A stretch of 13,698 nucleotides of DNA from an uncultured Persicitalea sp. (GTDB taxonomy: Bacteria; Bacteroidota; Bacteroidia; Cytophagales; Spirosomataceae). The position numbers were made by a program, and so were the translations under genes. Where the stretch lies: assembly GCA_950075905.1 (NCBI GenBank), contig CATMVR010000051.1, positions 1 through 13,698 on the forward strand, given 5' to 3'. The notes below the pieces were generated by a model. It was not told the DNA's origin, did no database searches, and was given only the letters and a program-made list of their open reading frames with translations. Position 1 is the stretch's first letter. Each line of letters begins with the position of its first letter. Below are positions 1-6,813 of the stretch, one piece after another.

Positions 1-1205
1 TTGTGCTTATCGATGATTTTCTTGGTAATAGCTAGCCCGATGCCCGAGCCCTCAAATTGATCCTTGGGATTGAGGCGTTCAAACAAGGAAAAAATCTTCT
101 CCGCGTATTTTTCGTTGAAGCCGATTCCATTGTCAGAAATCACGATGCGGCACGTGCCCTCGGGACAGGCCCGGTGGCCGGCCGAATCTTTTTGATTCGA
201 AGTTACCCCCCTGATCGTAATGATGGGGGCCACATCGGGCCGGCTGAATTTTATGGCGTTACTGATCAGGTTTTGAAACACCTGTTTGATTTGCCCCCGG
301 TTTATCTCGATCTGCGGCAGGTCGGCGATGTGCACGGTGGCATTTTTTTCATTTATCAATATCTCGTAATCATCCAGAACTTCCAGAATCAGCTCTTTCA
401 GATCTACCTCAACAAACTTGTCGGAGTTGGTGCTAAGGCGCGAGTAGTTCAAAATATCCACGATCATGGCCTTCATCCGGCTGGAAGAAGAGATTATTTT
501 TTCCAGAAATTGCGCGCTTTCCTCCGATAGCTCATGTTCGTGCCGCTCCCGCAGCATGGTAGAGAAAATGAGGATTTTGCGGAGTGGCTCCTGCAAGTCG
601 TGCGAGGCTACGGATGCAAACTGCTGGAGGTCGTAATTGCTCATTTCCAGAGCCGCGTTCATTTCTTCCAGCCTTTTGTTGTTTTGCCGGAGCAACTTCT
701 GAATTTCTTTCTGATAGGTAAGGTCTGTCACGATCACACTCAGGGCCCGTCCTTCGTCGAGCAACAGCGTAGTGACCGACAACTGACAGGGTAGGTACCC
801 ATCTCCCTTCTTTATGCTGAGTTCGGCTTTGGAGTCTGTCTGCCAGCCTTTCTTAAACAAGGTTCTGAACGCTCTTTTGCACGCTCTGGCAAGCAACGAT
901 TCAAACTGCTGGCCCACCACTCTCGACAGCGGAAGGTCGATCATAGTGGCAAACATAGAATTACTGTACAGAATGACACCATCTTCGTCGAGCGTCACGG
1001 CTCCCTCATTCATTTTCTCAATAAATACCCGGTACGACTGGTCGGCGGTTTTGAGCGTAAAAAGCTGGTGTTCGTTATTGGGGCCTTTTACCACGAGGGC
1101 ATCTACCTGCCCGGTACGAATCGCATGGATGGTATCGGTAGCCTCTTCCAATTGTAGAGAAAGTTCCTCATTTTCTTTCGCTATCTCTTCGTACGTTTTC
1201 GACAT
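1..1205 (-). CDS. PAS-domain sensor histidine kinase, 3' end cut by window edge
   Basis: A cytoplasmic two-component kinase with 401 complete codons visible; reading begins at ATG 1205 and runs off the left edge. Residues 1-45 form a charged helix ending in a TGQVDALVV segment often seen before PAS domains in this group. A PAS domain covers about 50-165, a short coiled coil about 166-195, and the HisKA domain carries SHDLQEPLRK with the predicted phosphoacceptor His202. The HATPase domain shows the N box (QNLISNAIKF), the G1 box (DNGIGF) and the G2 box (GSGIGLAITK), so only about the last ten to twenty residues are missing. No membrane segment or signal peptide is visible. The start lies 6 bp after the stop of the upstream kaiB-like gene, so it is very probably the last gene seen of the kaiC-kaiB-kaiB operon. 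A role as output or input kinase of the Kai proteins is inferred from position only. Confidence 0.93.
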   Translation of the reverse strand, partial: MSKTYEEIAKENEELSLQLEEATDTIHAIRTGQVDALVVKGPNNEHQLFTLKTADQSYRVFIEKMNEGAVTLDEDGVILYSNSMFATMIDLPLSRVVGQQFESLLARACKRAFRTLFKKGWQTDSKAELSIKKGDGYLPCQLSVTTLLLDEGRALSVIVTDLTYQKEIQKLLRQNNKRLEEMNAALEMSNYDLQQFASVASHDLQEPLRKILIFSTMLRERHEHELSEESAQFLEKIISSSSRMKAMIVDILNYSRLSTNSDKFVEVDLKELILEVLDDYEILINEKNATVHIADLPQIEINRGQIKQVFQNLISNAIKFSRPDVAPIITIRGVTSNQKDSAGHRACPEGTCRIVISDNGIGFNEKYAEKIFSLFERLNPKDQFEGSGIGLAITKKIIDKH

Positions 1206-1211
1206 CTTGTT

Positions 1212-1532
1212 TCAATTTATCAGGCCCAGGCCTTTGAGCACTTTTTGGGTATCAGACATATCGCCGATCATCCTTCTTTCCGGCAGCGGAAAGCACTTGA
1301 TCAAAAGCGGGAGTGCAATGATCTGCTCTTTTTCAGCAACCGCTTTTTGCTGATACACGTCAACGATTTCGAGTGTATACTTGCCTTTTATGTGTACGTC
1401 GCATATCTCCCTGATATTAACCACGGCGCGTCGCGAATTTAGCGATGCGCCGGTAATGAAGAGACGCAATACGTAGTGCCTGTTGGCATCGTCATTTTCT
1501 TCCTCGGCCAGTATGTTGTACAATTCGTTCAT
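1212..1532 (-). CDS. kaiB: KaiB-like protein, diverged second copy
   Basis: A 106-residue thioredoxin-fold KaiB family protein. The KaiB core runs from about residue 19 (YVLRLFITG) to the end (GDMSDTQKVLKGLGL), preceded by an acidic N-terminal extension of some 15 residues that ordinary KaiB lacks. The conserved cis-proline region is recognisable as ALPLLIK (73-79), but the segment before it (KAVAEKEQI) departs from the usual PQLAEEDKI pattern and the C-terminal GLDL motif has become GLGL. Its ATG overlaps the stop of the upstream kaiB in an ATGA arrangement, implying translational coupling. Known KaiB binds KaiC after switching fold. Whether this diverged copy still does so, or instead binds the neighbouring histidine kinase, cannot be read from sequence. 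Family assignment is firm; function is inferred. Confidence 0.92.
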   Translation of the reverse strand: MNELYNILAEEENDDANRHYVLRLFITGASLNSRRAVVNIREICDVHIKGKYTLEIVDVYQQKAVAEKEQIIALPLLIKCFPLPERRMIGDMSDTQKVLKGLGLIN

Positions 1533-1831
1533 TCAATTTTTTTTGCGGGACGAATATTCAATCCAACCAGTACCTTTTCTTCGTTGGAAAGATCGCCGAT
1601 GATTTTGCGAATAGGCTCAGGTACTTTCTTTACCAGCGTAGGTATAGCCAGTATTTGATCTCCTTCGGCTAGCTGAGGATGTACCAGCAAGTCAACCACT
1701 TCTATGACGTACTTATCTTTCAGGTGTTCTTCGCAATATTGCCTGAGATTTTTGAGAGCAGTAACGGACTTGGGTGTTTTGCCGGCCACGTATAGCCTGA
1801 GCTCCCAAATATCATCGTTGTTTTTCATCAC
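1529..1831 (-). CDS. kaiB: KaiB circadian-clock-type protein
   Basis: A 100-residue protein of nearly the same length as cyanobacterial KaiB (about 102) and strikingly similar to it: LRLYVAGKTPKS (11-22), the HPQLAEGDQILAIPTLVKK region (51-69) with the cis-proline, and IIGDLSNEEKVLVGLNI (77-93). In cyanobacteria KaiB binds phosphorylated KaiC hexamers by switching to a thioredoxin-like fold. Of the positions tied to switching, the glycine is kept (Gly90), the following aspartate is Asn92, and the early tyrosine is Trp9. The start used is the first of two adjacent ATG codons; the second is equally possible. It lies 35 bp after kaiC and overlaps the next kaiB by 4 bp. Of the two copies this is the better candidate for a true KaiC partner. 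Confidence 0.95.
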   Translation of the reverse strand: MMKNNDDIWELRLYVAGKTPKSVTALKNLRQYCEEHLKDKYVIEVVDLLVHPQLAEGDQILAIPTLVKKVPEPIRKIIGDLSNEEKVLVGLNIRPAKKIE

Positions 1832-1866
1832 ACTGGTATTGTTTATGGTTAACTAGCCTCTTCGCT

Positions 1867-3576
1867 TTATTTGCTACTATCGCGTTTACGGGTCATTTCT
1901 TCGCGGTTTTTTTCTTGTACTTCTTTCCTTAGTTCCTCTTCAATATACGCCCGGTTCAGCTCATCCTGCATGGATTCAAACTCTTCTTTAAGACTAGATA
2001 TCTTCGCTTCCAGAACCATCTTTTTACGTTCAATTTCCCGATCCTTTCTGGACAAAGCGTGATCCCAGAGTACCTCTCCTGTTCTCTCAAGCAATTGTTG
2101 TGCCTCCCGGGACGAGCCCGTAAGTACTCCGCTGGGGCCTAGAAATACATCTACCAGCCTGAGGCCCTCCTCTGAAATCACAAACTCCCTGATCTGGTTG
2201 GAGTGTTTCATGCCGCGCGACTTCATCACGTACATGCCCCGGTTCCGTTCTCCGTTTGTTTCAATATCCCGCACCATTAGCCAGGTATCCACCAGAGAGG
2301 ATACGTTTTCGTCGGTCTGCTCGGAGGGGCTATTCATCAGTGTCAGGGCTGTGAACATGACGGTAATCTGCGAGTTTTGCAGAAAGTCAATGAGCCGGAT
2401 CAGGAGATTCTTGACCTCGCTCACCGAGCCTACGGTTACCAGATTGGTGATAGGGTCCAGAATTACCACGCTGGGTTTGAAGTCATCCACCTGTTTGATG
2501 AAAGACAGCAGATGCATTTCCAACCCATGCAGGGTAGGGCGCGAAGCCTGAAACCGTAGTAGCCCCTTGTCGATGTGGGTCTGCAAATCCATTCCGATTG
2601 AGTTCATATTCCGGATAATCTGGCCAGGCGACTCCTCGAAAGCAAGATACAGGCAGCGTTCGCCGTTTTGACAGGTAGAATGAGCAAAGCTTCCGGCAAT
2701 ACTGGTTTTACCCGTTCCGGCCGAGCCGGATACCAGTATACTACCTCCCCGATAGAATCCTTTACCATCCAGCATGCTGTCAAGCGAAGGGATACCCGTC
2801 GAAATCAGTTGGCTGGACACCTGGTGTTTCAGGGTCAGGGAAGTCACGGGAAGTACCGAAATCCCTTCCTCGTCTATAAGAAAAGGGTACTCGTTAGTAC
2901 CATGCACAGAGCCCCGGTATTTCACAATGCGCAAAATGCGCGTCGATATTTTGTTGACCACCCGATGGTCGAGCAGAATGACACAGTCAGAGACGTATTC
3001 TTCCAGGCCCTGCCTTGTAAGGCTGCCCTCGCCTTTTTCGCCCGTGATGATAGTAGTCACTCCTTTTTCTTTTAGCCAGTCAAAGAGCCGTCTTAGTTCG
3101 GCCCGCAAAATGGCCATATTGGTGAGTCCCGAAAACAGGCTTTCTATGGTGTCGAGCACTACCCTCTTGGCCCCCAGAGTGTCTATGGCATAGCCCAGAC
3201 GGATAAAGAGCCCTTCCAGATCATACTCGCCCGTTTCTTCGATCTCACTGCGTTCTACATGCACATGATCCAGTTTGATTAGCTTGTCTTGTTGCAGTTG
3301 TTGGAGGTCAAATCCCAGCGAGGCAACATTCATGGTCAATTCTTCGGCCTTCTCTTCGAAAGCCATAAAAACGCCGGGTTCATTAAATTTAAGCGCGCCA
3401 TGCACCAAAAACTCCATAGAAAAGAGGGTTTTTCCACTGCCGGCCGCGCCGCATATCAGCGTGGGCCGCCCTTTGGGTAATCCTCCCTCTGAAATCTCGT
3501 CCAATCCTACAATACCCGTACGTGCTTTGGGGAGAGAAGGAAGCGCTGACTTTTGTGTTTGGGTTTCAGAACTCAT
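1867..3576 (-). CDS. kaiC: KaiC-family tandem RecA-like ATPase
   Basis: A 569-residue KaiC with two RecA-like domains, CI and CII. CI has Walker A GAAGSGKT (43-50), the catalytic glutamate pair Glu74-Glu75 and Walker B Asp142. CII has Walker A GSAGTGKT (284-291), Glu314-Glu315 and Walker B Asp374. Aligned by eye with cyanobacterial KaiC, the autophosphorylation segment reads TDENVSSLVDT (421-431), so Ser426 and Ser427 stand where Ser431 and Thr432 do, and Thr421 matches Thr426. CII autokinase activity is therefore plausible. After REFVISEEGL (463-472) the usual tail is replaced by an extension ending in a charged, probably coiled-coil helix (about 508-560), making the protein about 50 residues longer than the cyanobacterial one. 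It is the first gene of an operon with two kaiB genes and a histidine kinase. No kaiA is nearby. The 174 bp upstream holds no promoter I can call with confidence. Confidence 0.96.
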   Translation of the reverse strand: MSSETQTQKSALPSLPKARTGIVGLDEISEGGLPKGRPTLICGAAGSGKTLFSMEFLVHGALKFNEPGVFMAFEEKAEELTMNVASLGFDLQQLQQDKLIKLDHVHVERSEIEETGEYDLEGLFIRLGYAIDTLGAKRVVLDTIESLFSGLTNMAILRAELRRLFDWLKEKGVTTIITGEKGEGSLTRQGLEEYVSDCVILLDHRVVNKISTRILRIVKYRGSVHGTNEYPFLIDEEGISVLPVTSLTLKHQVSSQLISTGIPSLDSMLDGKGFYRGGSILVSGSAGTGKTSIAGSFAHSTCQNGERCLYLAFEESPGQIIRNMNSIGMDLQTHIDKGLLRFQASRPTLHGLEMHLLSFIKQVDDFKPSVVILDPITNLVTVGSVSEVKNLLIRLIDFLQNSQITVMFTALTLMNSPSEQTDENVSSLVDTWLMVRDIETNGERNRGMYVMKSRGMKHSNQIREFVISEEGLRLVDVFLGPSGVLTGSSREAQQLLERTGEVLWDHALSRKDREIERKKMVLEAKISSLKEEFESMQDELNRAYIEEELRKEVQEKNREEMTRKRDSSK

Positions 3577-3750
3577 TACGGTGGGTCATTATTTTGATAG
3601 GGTTTTTCTGACACAGTAAAGGTGTCAAGCTAGCGTATCAGCATAATGATAAAAAAGGCGTACCAGCATCTATTGCTACCGAAGACAAAGTAGCATTTTG
3701 ATGAAAAAAAGAAGGGGCAGGAGATGCAGGATGGGTAGTTTTTTGCCCAC

Positions 3751-4149
3751 CTACAAATGAAACTGAGCGATCAGTTTATGGCCCAGCGTGTTGAACTCTT
3801 CCATGGAGCTGGGCTTCACAAAGAAGTCGTCAACGCCAGCCTGATAGGCAGTTTCTACCAACGACAGGTGCGAGGAGGTAGAAATCATCACCACCGGTAC
3901 CTTGGCAAAGTGGACATCGGCTCGCAGAGCCGCAATTGTCTCAAGGCCGTTCATTTTGGGCATATTCATGTCCAGAAGCACCAGTGAGGCCTGTAAGTGC
4001 TTCTCCTGCTGAATCAGTTCCAGCAATTCAAGGCCATTTTCTGCTTCAATAATCCTGACCTGCGCGCCTGCCTCACGGATGGCCTGCCTGATGAAGAACC
4101 GATCGTCCTGGTCATCGTCTGCTAGATATACAACTTTCAAGTTCTTCAC
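3751..4149 (-). CDS. Single-domain response regulator (CheY-like receiver)
   Basis: A stand-alone receiver domain of about 132 residues with no DNA-binding output domain. Counting from the GTG at 4149, the acidic pocket is Asp11-Asp12-Asp13, the phosphoacceptor is Asp60 in LLDMNMPKMNG, the switch residue is in the STSS run at 90-93 and the conserved lysine is Lys112 in VKPSS. The frame is open upstream to an ATG at 4281, but those 44 extra residues are not receiver-like and their DNA contains the predicted terminator of the ferredoxin gene, so I chose the GTG; a TTG at 4140 is also possible. It lies 174 bp upstream of kaiC on the same strand and is a reasonable partner for the histidine kinase at the end of the Kai operon, though pairing is only inferred. 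Receivers of this sort act through protein contacts or phosphorelay. Confidence 0.9.
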   Translation of the reverse strand: MKNLKVVYLADDDQDDRFFIRQAIREAGAQVRIIEAENGLELLELIQQEKHLQASLVLLDMNMPKMNGLETIAALRADVHFAKVPVVMISTSSHLSLVETAYQAGVDDFFVKPSSMEEFNTLGHKLIAQFHL

Positions 4150-4214
4150 AAAGAATGTTCTGAGGGCCCGGAAGGCCCGTTTGGGTTGCGAAAATTCATG
4201 AAGGGGAGGGTACC

Positions 4215-4256
4215 AAAAAGCCTGTTTGCCCCGGGAACACAGAAAGGCAAACAGGC
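4215..4256 (-). terminator. Rho-independent terminator of the ferredoxin gene
   Basis: A perfect 11-bp stem (4220-4230 pairing with 4246-4256, arm GCCTGTTTGCC) with a 15-nt loop is followed on the minus strand by five T residues (4219-4215). It lies 84 bp after the ferredoxin stop and before the response-regulator start, so it should separate the two transcripts. It also argues against the upstream ATG start of the regulator. Confidence 0.8.
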
Positions 4257-4339
4257 CATAAATATAAAAGCAATCGGGCAAAGTTTCCTAATCGGGCCTA
4301 TTTTACAGAAAAGCAAGAAAAGAAAACCAGCTACCTGAC

Positions 4340-4645
4340 TCAGTAATCGAGCCGGAGCCGCTCGACGGGCTGATTATTGACCAAATGGCTGTCTACGATC
4401 TCTTCCACATCCGAGAGCTGCACATTTCCGTACAGGATCCCTTCCGGGTACACGATCAGGGCTGGCCCTTTGGGGCAGACATCCAGGCACCCTGTGCGCT
4501 GGGCGCGCATGTCGGGCAGCAGGCCTCTTTCCTTCATAGCCTGCTTAAAGGCCTCCACCAGTTCCAGTCCATGGGCCTCCCCACAGCATTTCTTGGGGGC
4601 ATCTTTCTGATTGGTACAGATAAAAACGTGTTTCTGATATTTCAT
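4340..4645 (-). CDS. Thioredoxin-like [2Fe-2S] ferredoxin
   Basis: A 101-residue small iron-sulfur protein of the Shethna-type/NuoE-like thioredoxin-fold ferredoxin family. The N-terminal strand HVFICTNQKD carries Cys10; Cys20-Cys21 follow in KKCCGEAHG; the second pair is Cys53 and Cys57 in TGCLDVCPKGP. This C-x9/10-C...C-x3-C spacing is the family's cluster-binding pattern, and the following PALIVYPEGILYGNV is typical too. Family members are cytoplasmic one-electron carriers; the partner here is unknown. The gene is divergently placed from the ECF sigma factor across a 384-bp intergenic region and is followed by its own terminator, so it is probably monocistronic and not part of the Kai operon downstream. 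Confidence 0.93.
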   Translation of the reverse strand: MKYQKHVFICTNQKDAPKKCCGEAHGLELVEAFKQAMKERGLLPDMRAQRTGCLDVCPKGPALIVYPEGILYGNVQLSDVEEIVDSHLVNNQPVERLRLDY

Positions 4646-4837
4646 TTGCCAAATATTTTTTTGTGCGAGCGGGCAAAACTATCACTTTGAAACGAAAACC
4701 CCGGCTGTGTATGAACTAAAATTTTCAATTGGGAGTTTGTAAATTGTCTAACAATATAGATTTAATTCTATTTTTTCATAGAATGGGTATAAAGAGATAA
4801 AAATGATCCGAAAGTGATAAAAAAGCGTATTTCATTT

Positions 4838-4853
4838 GTTAACAGGTGTTAAC
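4838..4853. promoter_or_regulatory. Paired GTTAAC palindromes, possible operator
   Basis: The sequence GTTAAC-AGGT-GTTAAC is two copies of a 6-bp palindrome with a 10-bp centre-to-centre distance, about one helical turn, placed in the middle of the divergent promoter region. That geometry suits a dimeric regulator binding one DNA face. No regulator is identified, and chance occurrence in AT-rich DNA is possible. Confidence 0.25.
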
Positions 4854-4888
4854 GGCATGCTTTTTTTGAAAAATTACAGCATAAATAC

Positions 4889-4915
4889 TTGCAAATTATT
4901 CACTAAATATATTTC
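4889..4915 (+). promoter_or_regulatory. Possible Bacteroidota-type promoter of the sigma gene
   Basis: A TTG at 4889-4891 and TATATTTC at 4908-4915 resemble the Bacteroidota -33 TTG/TTTG and -7 TAnnTTTG elements, the latter matching seven of eight positions. The 16-bp spacer is a little short. It would give a 5' leader of roughly 100 bases. Confidence 0.3.
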
Positions 4916-5029
4916 TTTGATCCATAGTATAACTTTTAAAGGAAGAAATACTCTTCTATACACTCACCAAAACAGAAGGAGGTACAATATAGATACATGG
5001 CTCTACGTTAACTAAATCGAATACTTAAA

Positions 5030-5629
5030 ATGCAGAAAATTCAAGTTAGCGACAGTGAGTTGGTATCGCTGTACATCCGTGGGGAAGAGAAAGCATTTGA
5101 GAAGCTTGTTCAACGCCACAAATCCAGAATATATACCACCATATACCTGATTGTAAAAGACCAATACGTTGCCGAAGACTTAATGCAGGACACCTTCATT
5201 AAGGCGGTGGATACAATCAAGTCAGGTAGGTATAATGAGGAGGGTAAGTTTTTGCCATGGATTATCCGAATCGCTCACAATCTCGCTATTGACTATTTTA
5301 GACGCGATAAACGCTACCCCAATGTAGTGTTTGAGGATGGAAGTAATGTGTTTAATACACTTGACTTCTCGGAAGATTCGGTAGAATCTATCCAGATCCG
5401 ACAGGAGACCCATGAGCAACTGCGGGAGATGATCCAGCGGTTGCCCGATGTACAACGGCAGGTTCTGATCATGCGCCACTATGAGGACATGAGCTTTCAG
5501 GAAATAGCCGATGCAACCGGAGTGAGTATCAATACGGCATTGGGGAGAATGCGTTACGCGTTGATTAATTTGCGCAAGCAATTCAGCCAACGTACTCCGC
5601 AATATGACAAAAACGTTTACTTACGATGA
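5030..5629 (+). CDS. ECF-type RNA polymerase sigma factor
   Basis: A 199-residue group 4 sigma-70 factor. Region 2 covers about residues 24-92: the AEDLMQDTFIKA core (48-59) and WIIRIAHNLAIDYFRR (77-92), which match sigma-2.1 to 2.4. A short acidic linker (101-127) leads to region 4 at about 130-185, with LPDVQRQVLIMRHYEDMS followed by the helix-turn-helix FQEIADATGVSINTALGRMR (156-175). There is no C-terminal extension beyond about 14 residues. ECF factors direct polymerase to a specific regulon and are usually held by an anti-sigma factor. The gene overlaps the next small gene by 26 bp, so the two are translated together; that product has no membrane segment and so is not a classical FecR-type anti-sigma factor. 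Regulon unknown. Confidence 0.95.
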   Translation: MQKIQVSDSELVSLYIRGEEKAFEKLVQRHKSRIYTTIYLIVKDQYVAEDLMQDTFIKAVDTIKSGRYNEEGKFLPWIIRIAHNLAIDYFRRDKRYPNVVFEDGSNVFNTLDFSEDSVESIQIRQETHEQLREMIQRLPDVQRQVLIMRHYEDMSFQEIADATGVSINTALGRMRYALINLRKQFSQRTPQYDKNVYLR

Positions 5630-5852
5630 TGTAGTAAGGTATCTTTATGCCGAAACATCCCCTCAGGAAAATGATGACATTGTTGAGGCACTTGCCTCCG
5701 ATGCCGAAATGCTAGCCTTCTATCTGGACGCGCTTGAGTTGCAGGCTCAGATGGACCTTTTCGTCCGGACTCCCGCCGAACGAACCGTAAACAACATCCT
5801 GCGCTACTCGCGTCAATATCCTACTATTCAGCCGGCTGACTTATCTGTTTAG
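5604..5852 (+). CDS. Small protein coupled to the sigma factor, function unknown
   Basis: An 82-residue, acidic, apparently soluble protein beginning inside the 3' end of the sigma gene (26-bp overlap, different frame). It looks largely helical: TYDDVVRYLYAETSPQENDD (6-25), then EALASDAEMLAFYLDALELQ (28-47), then a segment with RTVNNILRYSRQY (60-72). It has no cysteines, signal peptide or membrane segment. The N-terminal half, a short helix and then an acidic turn before a second helix, is loosely like the beginning of zinc-free anti-sigma domains, but the similarity is too weak to claim. The tight coupling makes a regulator of the sigma factor the obvious inference. The last codons form part of the terminator hairpin. 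Confidence 0.75.
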   Translation: MTKTFTYDDVVRYLYAETSPQENDDIVEALASDAEMLAFYLDALELQAQMDLFVRTPAERTVNNILRYSRQYPTIQPADLSV

Positions 5853-5878
5853 ATAAGTCCACCGGCTGGCTTATTTTT
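5830..5878 (+). terminator. First of two tandem terminators after the sigma operon
   Basis: A 17-nt arm (5830-5846) pairs with 5851-5867 around a 4-nt loop, with two mismatches in the stem, and is followed by a T-rich stretch (5871-5878). The left arm lies within the coding sequence of the small protein, and its stop codon spans the loop and right arm. Confidence 0.75.
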
Positions 5879-5930
5879 GCGGCTATTGGCTCTGTCCCGT
5901 TTACGGGTCGGAACCAATAGCCGCTTTTTT
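5879..5930 (+). terminator. Second tandem terminator, upstream of nth
   Basis: A perfect 11-bp stem, GCGGCTATTGG (5879-5889) with 5914-5924, contains an inner CCCG/CGGG stem with a TTTA loop and ends in six T residues (5925-5930). Together with the hairpin just before it, it gives a strong double stop, so nth (start 5960) should have its own promoter or rely on read-through. Confidence 0.85.
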
Positions 5931-5959
5931 ATGGATGACCCTACGATAAAATACTTTAC

Positions 5960-6625
5960 ATGCTCAAAAAAGATCGCTTCCAGCAGCTCATTGACTACTT
6001 TACCACCCACTTTCCCGAACCGGAAACCGAGCTGCACTACCGAAATCCCTACGAATTGCTGATTGCGGTGATCTTGTCCGCCCAGTGCACCGACAAGCGG
6101 GTCAATCAGATTACACCGGCCCTGTTTGAGCGCTTTCCTGACCCGCAGGCCCTGGCGGCCTCCACGGCTGAAGAGGTGTTTGGCTATATCCGCTCCGTGT
6201 CCTATCCAAACAATAAAAGCAAACACCTGGTAGGCACCGGGCGCATGCTTGTGGAAGAATACAACGCCGAGGTACCCGGTACGGTAGAGGAACTGCAGCG
6301 CTTGCCGGGGGTAGGCCGCAAAACCGCCAATGTAATAACCTCCGTGGTTTTCAACCAGCCCACTATGGCCGTGGATACGCACGTGTTTCGGGTGTCGCAT
6401 CGCATAGGCCTTGCCCCCATGACGGCCACCACACCGCTGGCGGTAGAAAAGCACCTGATGGCTTATATCCCCAAAGCACTGGTTCCAAAGGCCCACCACT
6501 GGCTTATTTTGCATGGCCGCTATGTGTGCCTGGCTCGTAGCCCCAGGTGCGCGGAGTGCGCGCTGACGCACTTGTGCAAGTACTTCGAAAAGAATAACAG
6601 GGTAATCAAAACCAGAAATAAATAA
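5960..6625 (+). CDS. nth: Endonuclease III, DNA glycosylase/AP lyase
   Basis: A 221-residue base-excision repair enzyme that removes oxidised pyrimidines and cleaves the abasic site. The helix-hairpin-helix is LPGVGRKTANVITS (115-128) with the catalytic Lys121; the catalytic aspartate is Asp139 in VDTHVFRVSHRIG. The C-terminal [4Fe-4S] loop is complete: Cys190, Cys197, Cys200 and Cys206 in the C-x6-C-x2-C-x5-C pattern. LLIAVILSAQCTDKRVN (33-49) is the family's N-terminal signature. Length matches the usual 210-225 residues. The start ATG lies 29 bp after a strong terminator, leaving little room for a promoter, so its transcript may begin within the terminator region or as read-through. It stands alone functionally among its neighbours. 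Confidence 0.97.
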   Translation: MLKKDRFQQLIDYFTTHFPEPETELHYRNPYELLIAVILSAQCTDKRVNQITPALFERFPDPQALAASTAEEVFGYIRSVSYPNNKSKHLVGTGRMLVEEYNAEVPGTVEELQRLPGVGRKTANVITSVVFNQPTMAVDTHVFRVSHRIGLAPMTATTPLAVEKHLMAYIPKALVPKAHHWLILHGRYVCLARSPRCAECALTHLCKYFEKNNRVIKTRNK

Positions 6626-6813
6626 TATTTCGGAGTGCTTTCCAACGATCCGGACCCGACTGGACTCTCTCTTGGTAAGCAATGGCTTCTGGCGGAAGAA
6701 TTTTTTTGGACTTTCTGCGTTATTTTTAACCTAATGCGCGTAAGGGCAATAAGTGAGTCCCAGGAAGCAGAAAATAATCATTCAATCAATAGTATAGTCA
6801 ATTAACAAGTTGT

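Larger units (their letters stand above)
4646..5029. other. AT-rich divergent intergenic region
   Basis: This gene-free stretch lies between the ferredoxin (leftward) and the sigma factor (rightward) and must contain both promoters. It is visibly AT-richer than the flanking genes. Visible structure: two GTTAAC palindromes separated by 4 bp (4838-4843 and 4848-4853), two similar GATAAAAA-type runs (near 4796 and 4816), and a weak Bacteroidota-type promoter match before the sigma gene. No convincing small ORF or structured RNA was found. Confidence 0.7.

Noticed and set aside
57..1353. Three plus-strand open frames (57-530, 534-794, 814-1353)
   Set aside because: They are antisense to the histidine kinase, whose PAS, H, N, G1 and G2 motifs read cleanly on the minus strand; none has a recognisable domain.
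4150..4281. 44-residue N-terminal extension of the response regulator
   Set aside because: Not receiver-like, and its DNA holds a strong terminator for the upstream gene.
5849..6682. 277-residue minus-strand open frame
   Set aside because: Fully antisense to endonuclease III, which has complete catalytic and iron-sulfur motifs.
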